A stretch of DNA of 64,000 nucleotides from Mya arenaria. Its lineage: Eukaryota > Mollusca > Bivalvia > Myida > Myidae. Below are positions 49,961 through 59,802 of this stretch, in pieces. Both the position numbers and the translations under genes were made by a program. The DNA lies in the NCBI RefSeq assembly GCF_026914265.1, contig NC_069127.1:18983045-19047044 (forward strand), written 5' to 3'. The notes beneath the pieces are model-generated. The model was not told the DNA's origin. It made no database searches and was given only the letters and a program-made list of their open reading frames with translations. Positions within the stretch are counted from its first letter, which is position 1. The number at the start of each line of letters is the position of its first letter.

Positions 49961-50795
49961 ATGTTTCTTCAAATCTGAGATGATCACCTCATCAACCAAT
50001 GAAAGGAGAAATAATTATTATGGTTCAAGAATCAATGTTTAATGATCCCAAAACCAAGAACGCACAAACAGAAACACTACAACACCTATGCTAAAACTTA
50101 CAAACAGGACCAACACACAAAACGTTTTATAAACCAATCTCACAATATATCAGTGAAACCCGCAGTCCTAATTCTATAGCTTTTTCGGGGAATCAAACCA
50201 TTGACCCTGTTCCGTCTGTATCGCAATGATCCAGGCTTACTAAGAGGCCAAAAAGAAACCCCACGGATGTCCGAACCTGAAAACTAAAAGCTGTAGCGCA
50301 ATGCTTCACTTTAATTCTCCTAGCCTCCAATAGTTCAGAACCCGCCCTAAACAGTGCAAAAAAATACTTCAAAGCTTCCCTATATATTAACGTGATGTTC
50401 TCCCATCGGCGTCGAGACAAGAACTAACTATTGCTATGCCTTTCGCGTCTTATATACCCTAACATCACGTGACCAAAACGGAATGGTCCATTTTAACAAA
50501 CCGTATGGGTGAAACACTTATTTATAACTTACATTACAGAGCAGGGGTGTCAAGTTCATTAATCTTACGAAAAGAAGTAAACTATTAAGAATACAACCGC
50601 TTTTGTATTTATTTGTGATTTACTAGCTAAGTTTAGACATTTAGAACTTAAACCATAACAAAAGTATTAAATACACGAAATCATCATAAAGTAAAAGAAG
50701 CGATAAAATGAAAATCAAATACTCTATAAATTTACTAAAACAGAAATGTTTATTTTCCGGGCTCCGGACTACATGATTCCATGAACATTACATAA
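49961..50795. other. Possible tail of the Ty3-type fossil or spacer
   Basis: Follows the hAT-like element. The left edge must belong to the interrupted retroelement because of the target duplication, but I could not recognise retroelement proteins or an LTR here. It ends where the 34-bp minisatellite resumes. No host gene seen. Confidence 0.4.
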
Positions 50796-50799
50796 CTAT

Positions 50800-51400
50800 A
50801 GAGTATCTAGCATGCTGATCAATGTATAACTATAGTGTATCAATCATGGCGATAGTTTTATAACAATAGTGTATCTACAAATCGATAGTTGTATAACTAC
50901 AGTGTATCTAGCATGCCGATAGTTGTTTAACTACAGTGTATCTAGCATGCCGACAGTTGTATAACTACAGTGTATCTAGCATGCCGATAGTTGTATAACT
51001 ACAGTGTATCTAGCATGCCGATAGTTGTATTACTTTAGTGTATCAAGCATGCCGATAGTTGTATTACTTTAGTGTATCTAGCATGCCGATAGTTGTATTG
51101 CTATATAGTGAATCAAGCATAACGATAGTCGTATGACAATGGTGTTTCTAGCATGCTAATAGTCGAATGCCAATGGTGTTTCTAGCATGCTGATAGTCGT
51201 ATGACAATGGTGTATCTAGTTGTATCACTATAGCGTATCAAGCATGTCGACTGATGTTTTACTATCGTGAATCGAGCATGCCGATAGTTGTATAACTTGA
51301 GTGTATCAGGCATGCCGATAGATGTATTATTATCGTGTATCGAGCATGTTGATATTTGTATAACTATAGTTATCAAGCATAACGATAGTTGTAAAACAAT
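50800..51400. repeat. 34-bp minisatellite, second array
   Basis: About 17 units of the same repeat as 33565-36345, in the variants TCTAGCATGCCGATAGTTG and GTATAACTACAGTG. The first ~100 bases (ATGGCGATAG..AACAATAGTG TATCTACAAATCGATAG) match 58861-58965 almost base for base. Confidence 0.92.
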
Positions 51401-51429
51401 TCTTAATTTTCTCGAGTCAATGTTTTTCG

Positions 51430-52209
51430 TTAAAGCTGCACTCTAACAGATTGAACGTTTTGACAACTTTTTATTTTTTGACATTCCTACACTTTTACAA
51501 AGTCAGAAAATCTCGATTTGTTTTTCTATTTAGACAAATCGAGATTTTCTGACTTTGTAAAAGTGCCGTAATTCATAGTTATTTATGCTAGATAGTTGGT
51601 ATGAGTGACCCCTTTGATGAATCTGAAGAAAAAAATAAAATATTTTAGGTTATTTTAGGTATAATGTCACTAAATTTTGTAAAGGTCAAAATTCAGCACA
51701 TTCCCTTCAAATCACTGTGATATATTTGGGTCAAATGACCCAAAAATATTGGCTGACAGCCAATCCAAGATTGCGTCGTCATAGATCATGAACTTTGAAA
51801 AAGTAAATAAACAATCTTCTCTATATGAACACGAGGATATTCACGTCTGATTTTCTGTGTTTTTACCCAAGTTTATCAGGTGTGTGAGCAATGAAATCTG
51901 AATAAAATAAATGTAGATAGCTTTGTGTAGCATTTGTAATAACTTTCATCCCTGTGGAATGATTGCTCACTCGGCGGTGGCAAAATTCAAACAAGGCTGG
52001 CGCGCCTGGAATGGCGGGCGTTTCTTGTGTGATTTGCCATTGACCGATAACAACAACAATACATATTATACAAAGAATTAAGGTAAGTGCATATTTTTCT
52101 AACACAACCGTTCATATGCTGGTGCATATCAATATTTACCCTTTCCAAGACAAAAAATAAAATAAAAAGTTGAAAAATGGTAAATCTGTGAAGAGTGCAG
52201 CTTTTATAT
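51430..52209. mobile_element. TTAA MITE family, long copy 3
   Basis: TTAA at 51430-51433 with AGCTGCACTCTAACAGATT; the right end reads AAATCTGTGAAGAGTGCAGC followed by a degraded TTTA. The interior is 780 bp, much longer than the other copies, and carries a perfect hairpin at 51490-51565, so it is probably a composite. No coding sequence. Confidence 0.72.
51490..51565. repeat. Perfect 32-bp stem hairpin
   Basis: Arm 51490-51521 (CACTTTTACAAAGTCAGAAA..) is exactly the reverse complement of 51534-51565, with a 12-nt loop. It lies inside a MITE. No pairing mismatch, unlike a typical animal microRNA precursor. Confidence 0.95.
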
Positions 52210-52289
52210 AAAAGCAAAATACAAATCTTTACTAATATTCACTTTAATACGAATACAATGGCTTATAGAGTAGGGGAGAAGTCAATGGA

Positions 52290-52874
52290 GAGACACAGCA
52301 ATGTCGAGCACAGCAGTTAACGCTCGCGTGGCGCAGCAATGTTAAAGACCACAGTTATGTCAAACAACAAGGCAATGTAAAACACCACAGGAATGTCAAA
52401 CACCAGAGGAATTTAAAACGCAAGAGCATTATCATACATCCCAGCAATGTCAAACATAACAGTAATGTCAAACACCACATCAATGGCAAACACCACATCA
52501 CTGGCAAATACCACATCAATATCAAACATCACATCAAGCTGAAAAACTCAAGTAATGTCACACACCAAGGCTATGTCAAACACCACAGCAATGTTAAACA
52601 TTACAGTATTGTCAAACACTACAATAATGTCAAACACTAAGGAATAGTCAAACATCACATCATGTCAAACACCACATCATGTTAAACACTGCAGTAATGT
52701 CAAAAACCAAGTCAAATGTTAAACGCCACAGCAATGTTAAACACCGCAGGTATGTCAAACACAACACAACATGGATAGGCACAACATTGCCAAACACCAC
52801 ATCATTGCCAAACACCACATCATTGCCAAACACCACATCATTGCCAAACACCACAACAATGCCAAACACCACAT
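52290..52874. repeat. 18-bp minisatellite (AATGTCAAACACCACA..)
   Basis: About 32 imperfect units of CAATGTCAAACACCACAT, the last five being near-identical ATTGCCAAACACCACATC. It begins right at the stop codon of the P450 gene, so it would form the 3' UTR of the transcript. Confidence 0.9.
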
Positions 52875-54365
52875 TTAACGCTCGAGTACGCGCATTTTGC
52901 ACGTGGTAGGTCCATATACGAGTGAGGGGACCGAGCTCAAATCGACGTCACCTGGATCAGTAACGCTAAGCCTGCACCTCTGCATTAGTGTCGCAAACAC
53001 TAGGAAAATCTCCTGTCTCACCAGCGATTCACCGATGCACCTGCGCCGTCCTGACCCGAACGATAAAACGTGATGGCATTTGGAGCTATCGAGGGTGTTC
53101 TGTTTAGTCAGAAATCGCTCAGGGCGAAATACGTCCGGGTCTCCCCAGAAGTCCTTTTCAAAAGATACCGAATGTAAATTTAAAAACACAACAGTGCCTT
53201 TATCAATGTCGAAACCGCACAGTTTTGTATCTGCAATAGTAAAATGAGGGAGCGCAAACGGAACTATAGAATTTTTTCTAAGAACTTCATGAATCGTGGC
53301 CTCTGTGTAGGGCAGGTATGCTCGGTCTTTCAGCGAAACACGACGACCGCTTCCGACAACTTGGTCTATTTCGTCCTGTACTTTCCGCTGGACATTAGGA
53401 AATGCTACCATGTAAATCATGAGCCACTGAACAGTCTTAGCCGTCGTGTCCAACCCCGCACCTTGGAGGTTAAACAAGGTATCCAGTAGCGCAGTCTTAG
53501 TTAACAACGTAGAATTTTCACTTTTCTCTGGGAGGTTTTCGCCGTAAAATACCAGCGCGTCTGTTAGATCATTTACACTGTTTCTTTGAGCGTATTCCTG
53601 AACGTGCATTTTAATGTTTCTCTTTGTAATCCATTTCAACTCTAGCGCAACGTTCATAAATTCTTTTACTTTATATGGAAGTATATATCGCAGCCACGGT
53701 ATTACATCGACCGGATTCCCTGCACCGACAAATTTGTTGAAATTCAATGTAGACTCTACAATTTCATTCAATATTTTTTCAAACTCAGCACTTTTTTCTA
53801 CCCCATATAACACCTGATACAGAACTCGAGCTATAGCTCTGTACGCATAAAGCCCGATGTCGAGCTCACAAAGTTTGCTGTCTTTGACCAATATCCTCAC
53901 AAATCTGTCAGACTCCTCAATAAAAAGGCTTTCGAAATCACATCTCTTCATGTACATAGCAAGAGCAGCTACGGTAAATTTTCGGTGTTGAAGATACCTC
54001 GGAGAAAAGTTCGCAAATGCTAAAGGATCGTCTCCATTGAATGCCTCACGCAGTGCCTTATTTGTGACAAAGTCAGGTCGGCCCGAAAACACATCCCCGG
54101 GCTTATCAGCTGCGTCCTTCACAGCGCTGTATCCGTTCACCACCACGGCCGGCCAGGCGCCCATCCGGATACGGAAAATGTCTCCATATGAGTGTCTCCA
54201 TTGCAGAAAGGTCTCTGTGGGGAGACGGCCAAACAGAGGCAGGTGACCAATGACTGGAAATCCCCATGGACCAGGAGGGTAGCGCTTCCGTGCTGCTAGA
54301 GAGATTCCTCTTAATAAATAGAGAGTTAATCCACATAGAAATGCAGTGAAAATAATCTCAAACAT
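52875..54365 (-). CDS. Cytochrome P450, clan 2 (CYP1/CYP2-like), intronless
   Basis: A membrane-bound haem monooxygenase of the microsomal type, 496 residues (normal length). An N-terminal hydrophobic anchor (residues 1-20) is followed by basic residues and the proline hinge PPGPWGFPVIGHLP (30-43). The I-helix oxygen-binding motif is AGLDTT (303-308), the K-helix ExxR is EVLR (360-363), PERF is at 415-418, and the haem loop FGSGRRRCIGE has its Cys at 443. NSIVPFALPH and WGDPDVFRPERF resemble clan-2 enzymes such as CYP1 and CYP17. The substrate cannot be told. The start is the first Met of the anchor; the decayed copy has an in-frame extension of eight residues that is not kept here. A single exon is unusual for this clan and may mean a retrocopied ancestor. 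Upstream text (54366-54530) is conserved with copy A. The only related gene in the window is the pseudogene 13 kb away. Confidence 0.94.
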   Translation of the reverse strand: MFEIIFTAFLCGLTLYLLRGISLAARKRYPPGPWGFPVIGHLPLFGRLPTETFLQWRHSYGDIFRIRMGAWPAVVVNGYSAVKDAADKPGDVFSGRPDFVTNKALREAFNGDDPLAFANFSPRYLQHRKFTVAALAMYMKRCDFESLFIEESDRFVRILVKDSKLCELDIGLYAYRAIARVLYQVLYGVEKSAEFEKILNEIVESTLNFNKFVGAGNPVDVIPWLRYILPYKVKEFMNVALELKWITKRNIKMHVQEYAQRNSVNDLTDALVFYGENLPEKSENSTLLTKTALLDTLFNLQGAGLDTTAKTVQWLMIYMVAFPNVQRKVQDEIDQVVGSGRRVSLKDRAYLPYTEATIHEVLRKNSIVPFALPHFTIADTKLCGFDIDKGTVVFLNLHSVSFEKDFWGDPDVFRPERFLTKQNTLDSSKCHHVLSFGSGRRRCIGESLVRQEIFLVFATLMQRCRLSVTDPGDVDLSSVPSLVYGPTTCKMRVLER

Positions 54366-54761
54366 TTTATACAGGTTTCTTATTCAAGAGATACCAGCAT
54401 ATATATATCCCTCCTGCCCGTCTTTAAACTACGTTTGTATATAACAGGTATTTTAACATAACTGATTTAAAGCACACGCAAAATCACATGGTAATTTAAT
54501 ACATTTTACATCATACAGTCCATAGATTAAATGTAAACATTAAATTATGTAATAGATACGGTACGAGTTTTTCTAAAAAGTGTTTTACGTTTGTAATTGA
54601 GAACACTTTTGAAAGCGAGTTACATTGTCTGACTTATACGAGGATAAGTGTATTGTATTGCAGATATAAATGAGCAAATAAATGCATTTATAAATAAATG
54701 CATGCATAAATGCATAAATAAATGTATAAATGCATAAATAAATGCCTAAATGCATTTATGC

Positions 54762-54771
54762 ATAAATAAAA

Positions 54772-54834
<63 letters not shown>

Positions 54835-54836
54835 AA

Positions 54837-54919
<83 letters not shown>

Positions 54920-54920
54920 A
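54762..54920. repeat. (AAAT)n microsatellite
   Basis: About 39 tetranucleotide units with one trinucleotide slip near 54833. Copy A has only a short run at the matching place (44543-44562), so the tract expanded after duplication or shrank in A. The Leu-Phe-Ile-Tyr ORFs in it are artefacts. Confidence 0.97.
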
Positions 54921-55030
54921 TGCAGATTCATAAAAACACAAGTGATATTTATCGAAATCAACACTAAAATGGTACATATCAGAAATAACAGGATATTAGG
55001 GATTTGGGAGGCTTATATCATATAACTTTA

Positions 55031-55602
55031 TAGTCTAAATCATATTATTTATCATACAATTTCTCAGAAGAAATACTTGGTATATATTTGTACCTTTATT
55101 TCTTGTTATGACGACGAACTGCGTTTTCATTAGTTCAATTAATTTGTACATTCTTGTGATTCTAATATAAAATGGTTTGATCAACTACTTTCTGATAAAG
55201 AGATGAAAAGTTGTTTTTTTCTTATTATAAAAAAACGTAGAAAATAACAATGGTAACATTGAAAACTATTTAGATAACTCGGTGAAATTTGCAAATCATG
55301 TGGCCCAGTAAAGTGCATTACATATCTGCATTGTTGCGTGTTAACCTCTTCATTTTTTTCAATAATTATCTCGCAATTTAGTTAATAATTCTAGCTGTAA
55401 ATTGTAATTGAGGTTGCTTACGTTAAAAGTAAAACTGAAAGTTAAACAAATGATGTGATTACAATAGTCTTGTTTTGGAGGTTTACACTTTTCTATATGT
55501 GGACAATTCTAAAACCTTAACATTAAAACCTGGTTACATAGCATTTCGGCGTTTCTATGTTCTACATCTGTATTCATGTCTTTTCATCAACAGTTATATA
55601 TA
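55031..55602. other. Spacer containing a segment duplicated at 61315-61445
   Basis: No gene. The part 55464-55602 (CTTGTTTTGGAGG, GTGGACAATTCTAAAA, CATTAAAACCTGGTT, GCATTTCGGCGTTTCTATGT) recurs at 61315-61445. Confidence 0.7.
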
Positions 55603-55771
55603 AATGTGGTGTTTGTGTATAGCCTTTGACCTCAGGGTTAACATAAATGTGGAGTTTGTGTATAGCCTCTGACCTCAAGGTAGATATAAATGTGGTGTTT
55701 GTGTATAGCCTCTGACCTCAGGGTAATTCAAATTTGGTGTTTGTGTCTTGCCTCTGACATCAGGGTTAATT
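55603..55771. repeat. 43-bp minisatellite, left part
   Basis: Four diverged units of ATAAATGTGGAGTTTGTGTA plus TAGCCTCTGACCTCAGGGTTAAT. The array is interrupted by the insertions at 55772-57954 and resumes at 57955. Confidence 0.9.
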
Positions 55772-56515
55772 TAAGGAATGAATTGCGGGGTTGATGTCAT
55801 TATCGGGGTATGAACGCAATTGGGTTGGTCAATGTGTGTGGAGTCCGAATGCTTGGTCAAAACGCTATGAAATGGAATGAAAAAACAACAACAAAAATCT
55901 ACTTGCTTAATGAAAAATTTACCTTAAACTGATATAAAACAGATAAATGTCACTGAAGATGTTAAACAGCTGTTAAATGACCTAGATTAAAACGAAACTG
56001 AAAGTAGTTGACAAAAATATAGCAAAAATTACCCAAAATGAAACAAATATTGTAGTACTTACGTGGTTCACTCCAAAAATCCAATATTTATTTAAATTAC
56101 TTGTAAATAAAAATTAACACAGAAAAATACACTTAATTATTAACACTAATCCATCCGCGGAGTGCCGCGCGGCGTTGGACGACGTCTGGCTGCTCTTCTG
56201 GCGGACAGAGCCTTACAACTTTCCCACTTCACCGCTCTTGGATTAGCGACAGTCTGGACCACTGGTTTCCTCGTCGGGGAGCCAATTTGTAGACGTGGGG
56301 ATACAGTACTTCGACCCAACACTTCTCAGGATTCGATATATTTATTTCTCAATGGTCGTATAGAAATAAATATATCGAATCCTGAGAAGTGCTGGGTCGA
56401 AGTACTGTATCCCCACGTCTACTGTGTGGAGTCCGAAGGACTCCACGCGTACTTTGACCAATCCAATTGCGTTCATATCCCCGATAATGACATCAACCCA
56501 GCAATTCATTCCTTA
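55772..56515. mobile_element. Foldback DNA element with double inverted repeats
   Basis: Outer inverted ends of about 60 bp: TAAGGAATGAATTGCGGGGT..GTCATTATCGGGGTATGAACG on the left, mirrored at 56450-56515. Inside it, 56289-56349 and 56362-56422 form a second, 61-bp stem with one mismatch and a 12-nt loop. GGAGTCC motifs link both halves. No transposase. The target duplication is not clear. It lies within the 43-bp minisatellite. Confidence 0.75.
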
Positions 56516-56579
56516 TATTTACACCAATAGTTCATTATTTCATTTAAGAATTGTTAAAAACTACTTCAATTCATTTAAG

Positions 56580-57924
56580 AAAACCTTTTAGTAATCCGTT
56601 CTTACCCATTCTGTAAAAAGAACGACCCGACTATAACCGGAAACATTTTTTTTCAAATGACGTCACAATAACGCGGGAAAAGATCAACCACTTGAAATCA
56701 CTTTAAAACGTAAAAATTGAAACACTTCTGGCACCAATATATTTAAAATATAATAAACTAACACTTTCTAAAATGTTGATCTATATTTTACGGGACCTGC
56801 TGACACAATACAACCAATAACAAGATCAATAGCTTTCATGTATATTGTTGTGCAATGAATTACGATCCGAACATATCCGAAGATGTTGCGTTCATCGATT
56901 GATGAAAGCAGTTGTCGCAAGGCAGTTCAGAAAGTGTTATAGAGAAATTGCACATTCCAAAGCTGTGTCAGGTGAACAAGCCTACAATATTGGATACAGA
57001 GAGGCACACAGACAAGTTCGTTATAGTTGATGGAAGAACAGCACCATCAGATTTCCAAGACAGCAGAGAAATTAAAAAGGAAATAATAAAACACAAAAAG
57101 GTGAAAGCAAAATATGCTTATCCCTTATCAAGAGGTGGAATTGGAGTTCACACAGAGAACCAAGCTGACGAGGAAAAACTGCTTCAAAGGTGGCCAGAGG
57201 GCTCATTCAAAACAAATACAGATACATTGAATGTTCATGAAAACACACCTAAACCATTGTGTGTCTTTAAAAATGTTCCAACAAACATACAAGTAGACTC
57301 AGTTGGTGAAGAGGTTAAAACACAAACAGGTGTAGCAGCAAACTTGAGGCGCCTGAGATACAGAGATACACATAAACCCTTGCCAGTTGTAATTGTAGAG
57401 TGTGAGTCTTTTCAAGACCAACAAAAACTTTTTCAAAGTAATTTCACAGTCGGAAAGAAGACAATTTTGGTACAGGCATACAGAAGCAAGAGGAATATTC
57501 CTACAAGGTGTTTCCATTGCCAAGGATTTGGACACATAGCTGCAATCTGTAAAAAAGTCAACTTCTGTGAAAACTGTGCAGAATCCCATGTAGGGAAATG
57601 CAAAAACAAACAAAAGTGTAAAAACTGTTCTGGGGGTCACAAATCTAGCTATAGTCAGTGCCCAGCATTTTTGAACCTGCTTGAAAGATTAAAAAGAAGA
57701 GATTAGAAATAATAAATACTGTAACAAATAAATTATAACGTATTATGTAAACATCAGCGATCCGTTTAAGTGCCTGTCATTAAATTAGCAAGTAGCAAGT
57801 GTATAAGTACATAGAGAATTAGTACCATGCGATGACAACGGTGAATTAATTCATCAAAAGTACAAGGAGACCATAGGCGACAACCAAGCCATTCGGCATA
57901 GCCGAAAAACTAGACGAACAACAA
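56580..57924 (+). mobile_element. ORF1-only non-LTR retroelement with 13-bp target duplication
   Basis: The 1345-bp insert is flanked by the perfect direct repeat CAATTCATTTAAG (56567-56579 and 57925-57937) and ends in ACGAACAACAA, a short A-rich 3' tail. This layout is that of target-primed reverse transcription. It carries a LINE-type ORF1 but no reverse transcriptase, so it must have been moved by another element's enzyme, comparable with half-LINE elements of mammals. Confidence 0.75.
56912..57706 (+). CDS. LINE ORF1 (gag-like, three CCHC knuckles)
   Basis: An open frame of 264 codons. Residues about 112-190 (CVFKNVPTNI, LRRLRYRDTHKPLPVVIVEC, ILVQAYRSKRN) look like the RRM-type nucleic-acid-binding fold of LINE ORF1 proteins of the Jockey/I group. 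Then come three zinc knuckles: C200-x2-C203-x4-H208-x4-C213, C219-x2-C222-x3-H226-x3-C230 and C236-x2-C239-x3-H243-x6-C250. It ends with a basic KRRD tail. The first ~11 residues may be extra; other starts exist. The frame is fully open, implying a recent insertion or selection. It is expected to bind RNA in a retrotransposition particle. Confidence 0.85.
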   Translation: MSQGSSESVIEKLHIPKLCQVNKPTILDTERHTDKFVIVDGRTAPSDFQDSREIKKEIIKHKKVKAKYAYPLSRGGIGVHTENQADEEKLLQRWPEGSFKTNTDTLNVHENTPKPLCVFKNVPTNIQVDSVGEEVKTQTGVAANLRRLRYRDTHKPLPVVIVECESFQDQQKLFQSNFTVGKKTILVQAYRSKRNIPTRCFHCQGFGHIAAICKKVNFCENCAESHVGKCKNKQKCKNCSGGHKSSYSQCPAFLNLLERLKRRD

Positions 57925-57954
57925 CAATTCATTTAAGGAATGGAAGTTGAGGTG

Positions 57955-58808
57955 TAAATATATAAATGTGGGGTTTGTGTAATATATAAATATGGAGTTT
58001 GTGTATAACCTCTAACGTCAGGGTTAATATAAATGTGGAGATGGCGTAAAGCCTCTGTCCTCAGGGTTAATATAAATGTGGAGTTTGTGTATAGCTTCTG
58101 ACCTCAGGGTTAATATAAATGTGGAGTTTGTGTATATCCTCTGACCTAAGGGTTAATATAAATGTGGAAATGGCGTAAAGCCTCTGTCCTCATGGTTAAT
58201 ATAAATGTGGAGTTTGTGTATATCCTCTGACCTCAGGGTTAATATAAATGTGGAGTTTGTGTATAGCTTCTGACCTAAGGGTTAATATAAATGTGGAGAT
58301 GGCGTAAAGCCTCTGTCCTCATGGTTAATATAAATGTGGAGATGGCGTATATCCTCTGACCTCAGGGTTAACATAAATGTGGAGTTTGTGTATATCCTCT
58401 GACCTCAGGGTTAATATAAATGTGGAGATGGCGTAAAGCCTCTGTCCTCAGGGTTAATATAAATGTGGAGTTTGTGTATATCCTCTGACCTCAGGGTTAA
58501 TATAAATGTGGAGATGGCGTAAAGCCTCTGACCTCAGGGTTAACATAAATGTGGAGTTTGTGTATATCCTCTGACCTCAGGGTTAATATAAATGTGGAGT
58601 TTGTGTATATCCTCTGACCTCAGGGTTAATATAAATGTGGAGTTTGTGTATACCCTCTGACCTCAGGGTTAATATAAATGTGGAGTTTGTGTATAGCCTC
58701 TGACCTCAGGGTTAATATAAATGTGGAGTTTGTGTATAGCCTCTGACCTCAGGGTTAATATAAATGTGGAGTTTGTGTATAGCCTCTGACCTCAGGGTTA
58801 ATATCAAT
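57955..58808. repeat. 43-bp minisatellite, right part (~20 units)
   Basis: Units of 43 bp in two types: GGAGTTTGTGTATAGCCTCT GACCTC and GGAGATGGCGTAAAGCCTCT GTCCTC. In the left half the two alternate in a mixed pattern; the last five units are all of the first type. Each first-type unit contains TGACCT, the nuclear-receptor half-site in reverse, which may be chance. Confidence 0.93.
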
Positions 58809-58809
58809 G

Positions 58810-58848
58810 TGCGTGCGTGCGTGCGTGCGTGCGTGCGTGTGTGTGTCC
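58810..58848. repeat. (GCGT)n microsatellite
   Basis: Eight GCGT units passing into GT dinucleotides. Confidence 0.92.
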
Positions 58849-58860
58849 ACTAACGTTGTA

Positions 58861-58965
58861 AAACAATAGTGTATTAAGCATGCTGATAAATGTATTACTA
58901 TAGTGTATCAAGCATGGCGAAAGTTATATAACAATAGTGTATCTACAAATCGATAGTTGTACACT
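58861..58965. repeat. 34-bp minisatellite, short third array
   Basis: Three units matching the start of the 50800 array including its rare variants (CATGGCGA, CTACAAATCGATAG). It is therefore a copied segment, not an independent expansion. Confidence 0.88.
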
Positions 58966-59795
58966 AGTTAACTCTCTAAACCGGACAAGGTCCGGCCTGG
59001 ACAAAATTTCCGGTTTAGTGAGGATTCCGGTTTAGTGGGGATTTGATGTACGGAGTAAGTTTACTCAAAATATTAACTGAGTTTACCTTTAAAGGGAAGT
59101 TGAAAACTGGAATAAAATGAAAACACATAAAGATAACATTTATTTTACATCAACAATGGTTCAAGTAACTTGAACTAATGCATAGAATATATTCATTAAT
59201 ACATCATGTCATTCACATCTGGTTGCCTGTAAGAGTCCACGAGATTCTTCTCCCACTCGTCACTCATATCCTCAATGGGAATGTCTAATCAATTTTTCGA
59301 CGTTTAGACGGAGGTTGAGACATGATTAAAGCACATGCAAAAGGGATAAACATAATTAAACATTTCTGCGTTTTATAATCATCTTTTTTTCCAAGTCTTA
59401 AAATAAAACAACTTGCGAAAATGACCACTTCATCACCAATCAAAGTTCTTGATTTGAGTAAGAAACACACAAATTATCCGATTATCTGTAATTTAATGCT
59501 TGTTAAGTATGTTTGATAGTTAAATAATCGCACCACTCTAATTTGATTCAATCATAGAAGTCTTTGATTATCGTGCGGCAGTCAGTCCATAGCGCAATCA
59601 TCATTATCGATTATCGAGTTAACACAACATCACAGGTGCAACATTTAACGACGCTCCGGCTGTCAAAACAAAGTGACACGCGATTCGCGAATTCCTAATA
59701 CACAAAATCTTTTAAGGTAAAATTACGTTGACAATAGTTTAAGCCCGGATTATAGTTATTCGGGTTTTCCCAGCCTAATCCTCCGGTACAAACAA
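58966..59795. mobile_element. Possible pogo/Tigger-derived element
   Basis: The left border GTTAACTCTCTAAACCGGAC resembles Tigger-type ends and is followed by an internal repeat of TTCCGGTTTAGTG. A minus-strand frame starting MSQPPSKRRKID near 59320 is followed in another frame by DEWEKNLVDSYRQPDV and a stop, reminiscent of transposase termini. The right border is not clear. It separates two oppositely oriented minisatellite arrays. Confidence 0.35.
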
Positions 59796-59802
59796 AACTA
59801 TC

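Larger units (their letters stand above)
52215..55030. repeat. P450 duplicon, copy B (intact side)
   Basis: Partner of 38800-44812. It carries the open P450, the larger 18-bp array, a long (AAAT)n tract and the empty site for the 3.8-kb insertion in copy A. Homology ends on the right after GGATTTGGGAGGCT and TATAACTTT. Confidence 0.85.

Noticed and set aside
49961-50795. 3' LTR of the Ty3-type fossil
   Set aside because: I could not match it to any sequence left of the gag region, so an LTR pair is not supported.
53244-54336. ORFs antisense or out of frame within the P450 gene
   Set aside because: Shadows of the 496-codon frame; the matching frames recur in the pseudogene only because the DNA is paralogous.
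54746-54977. Leu-Phe-Ile-Tyr repeat membrane protein
   Set aside because: Pure (AAAT)n microsatellite translation.
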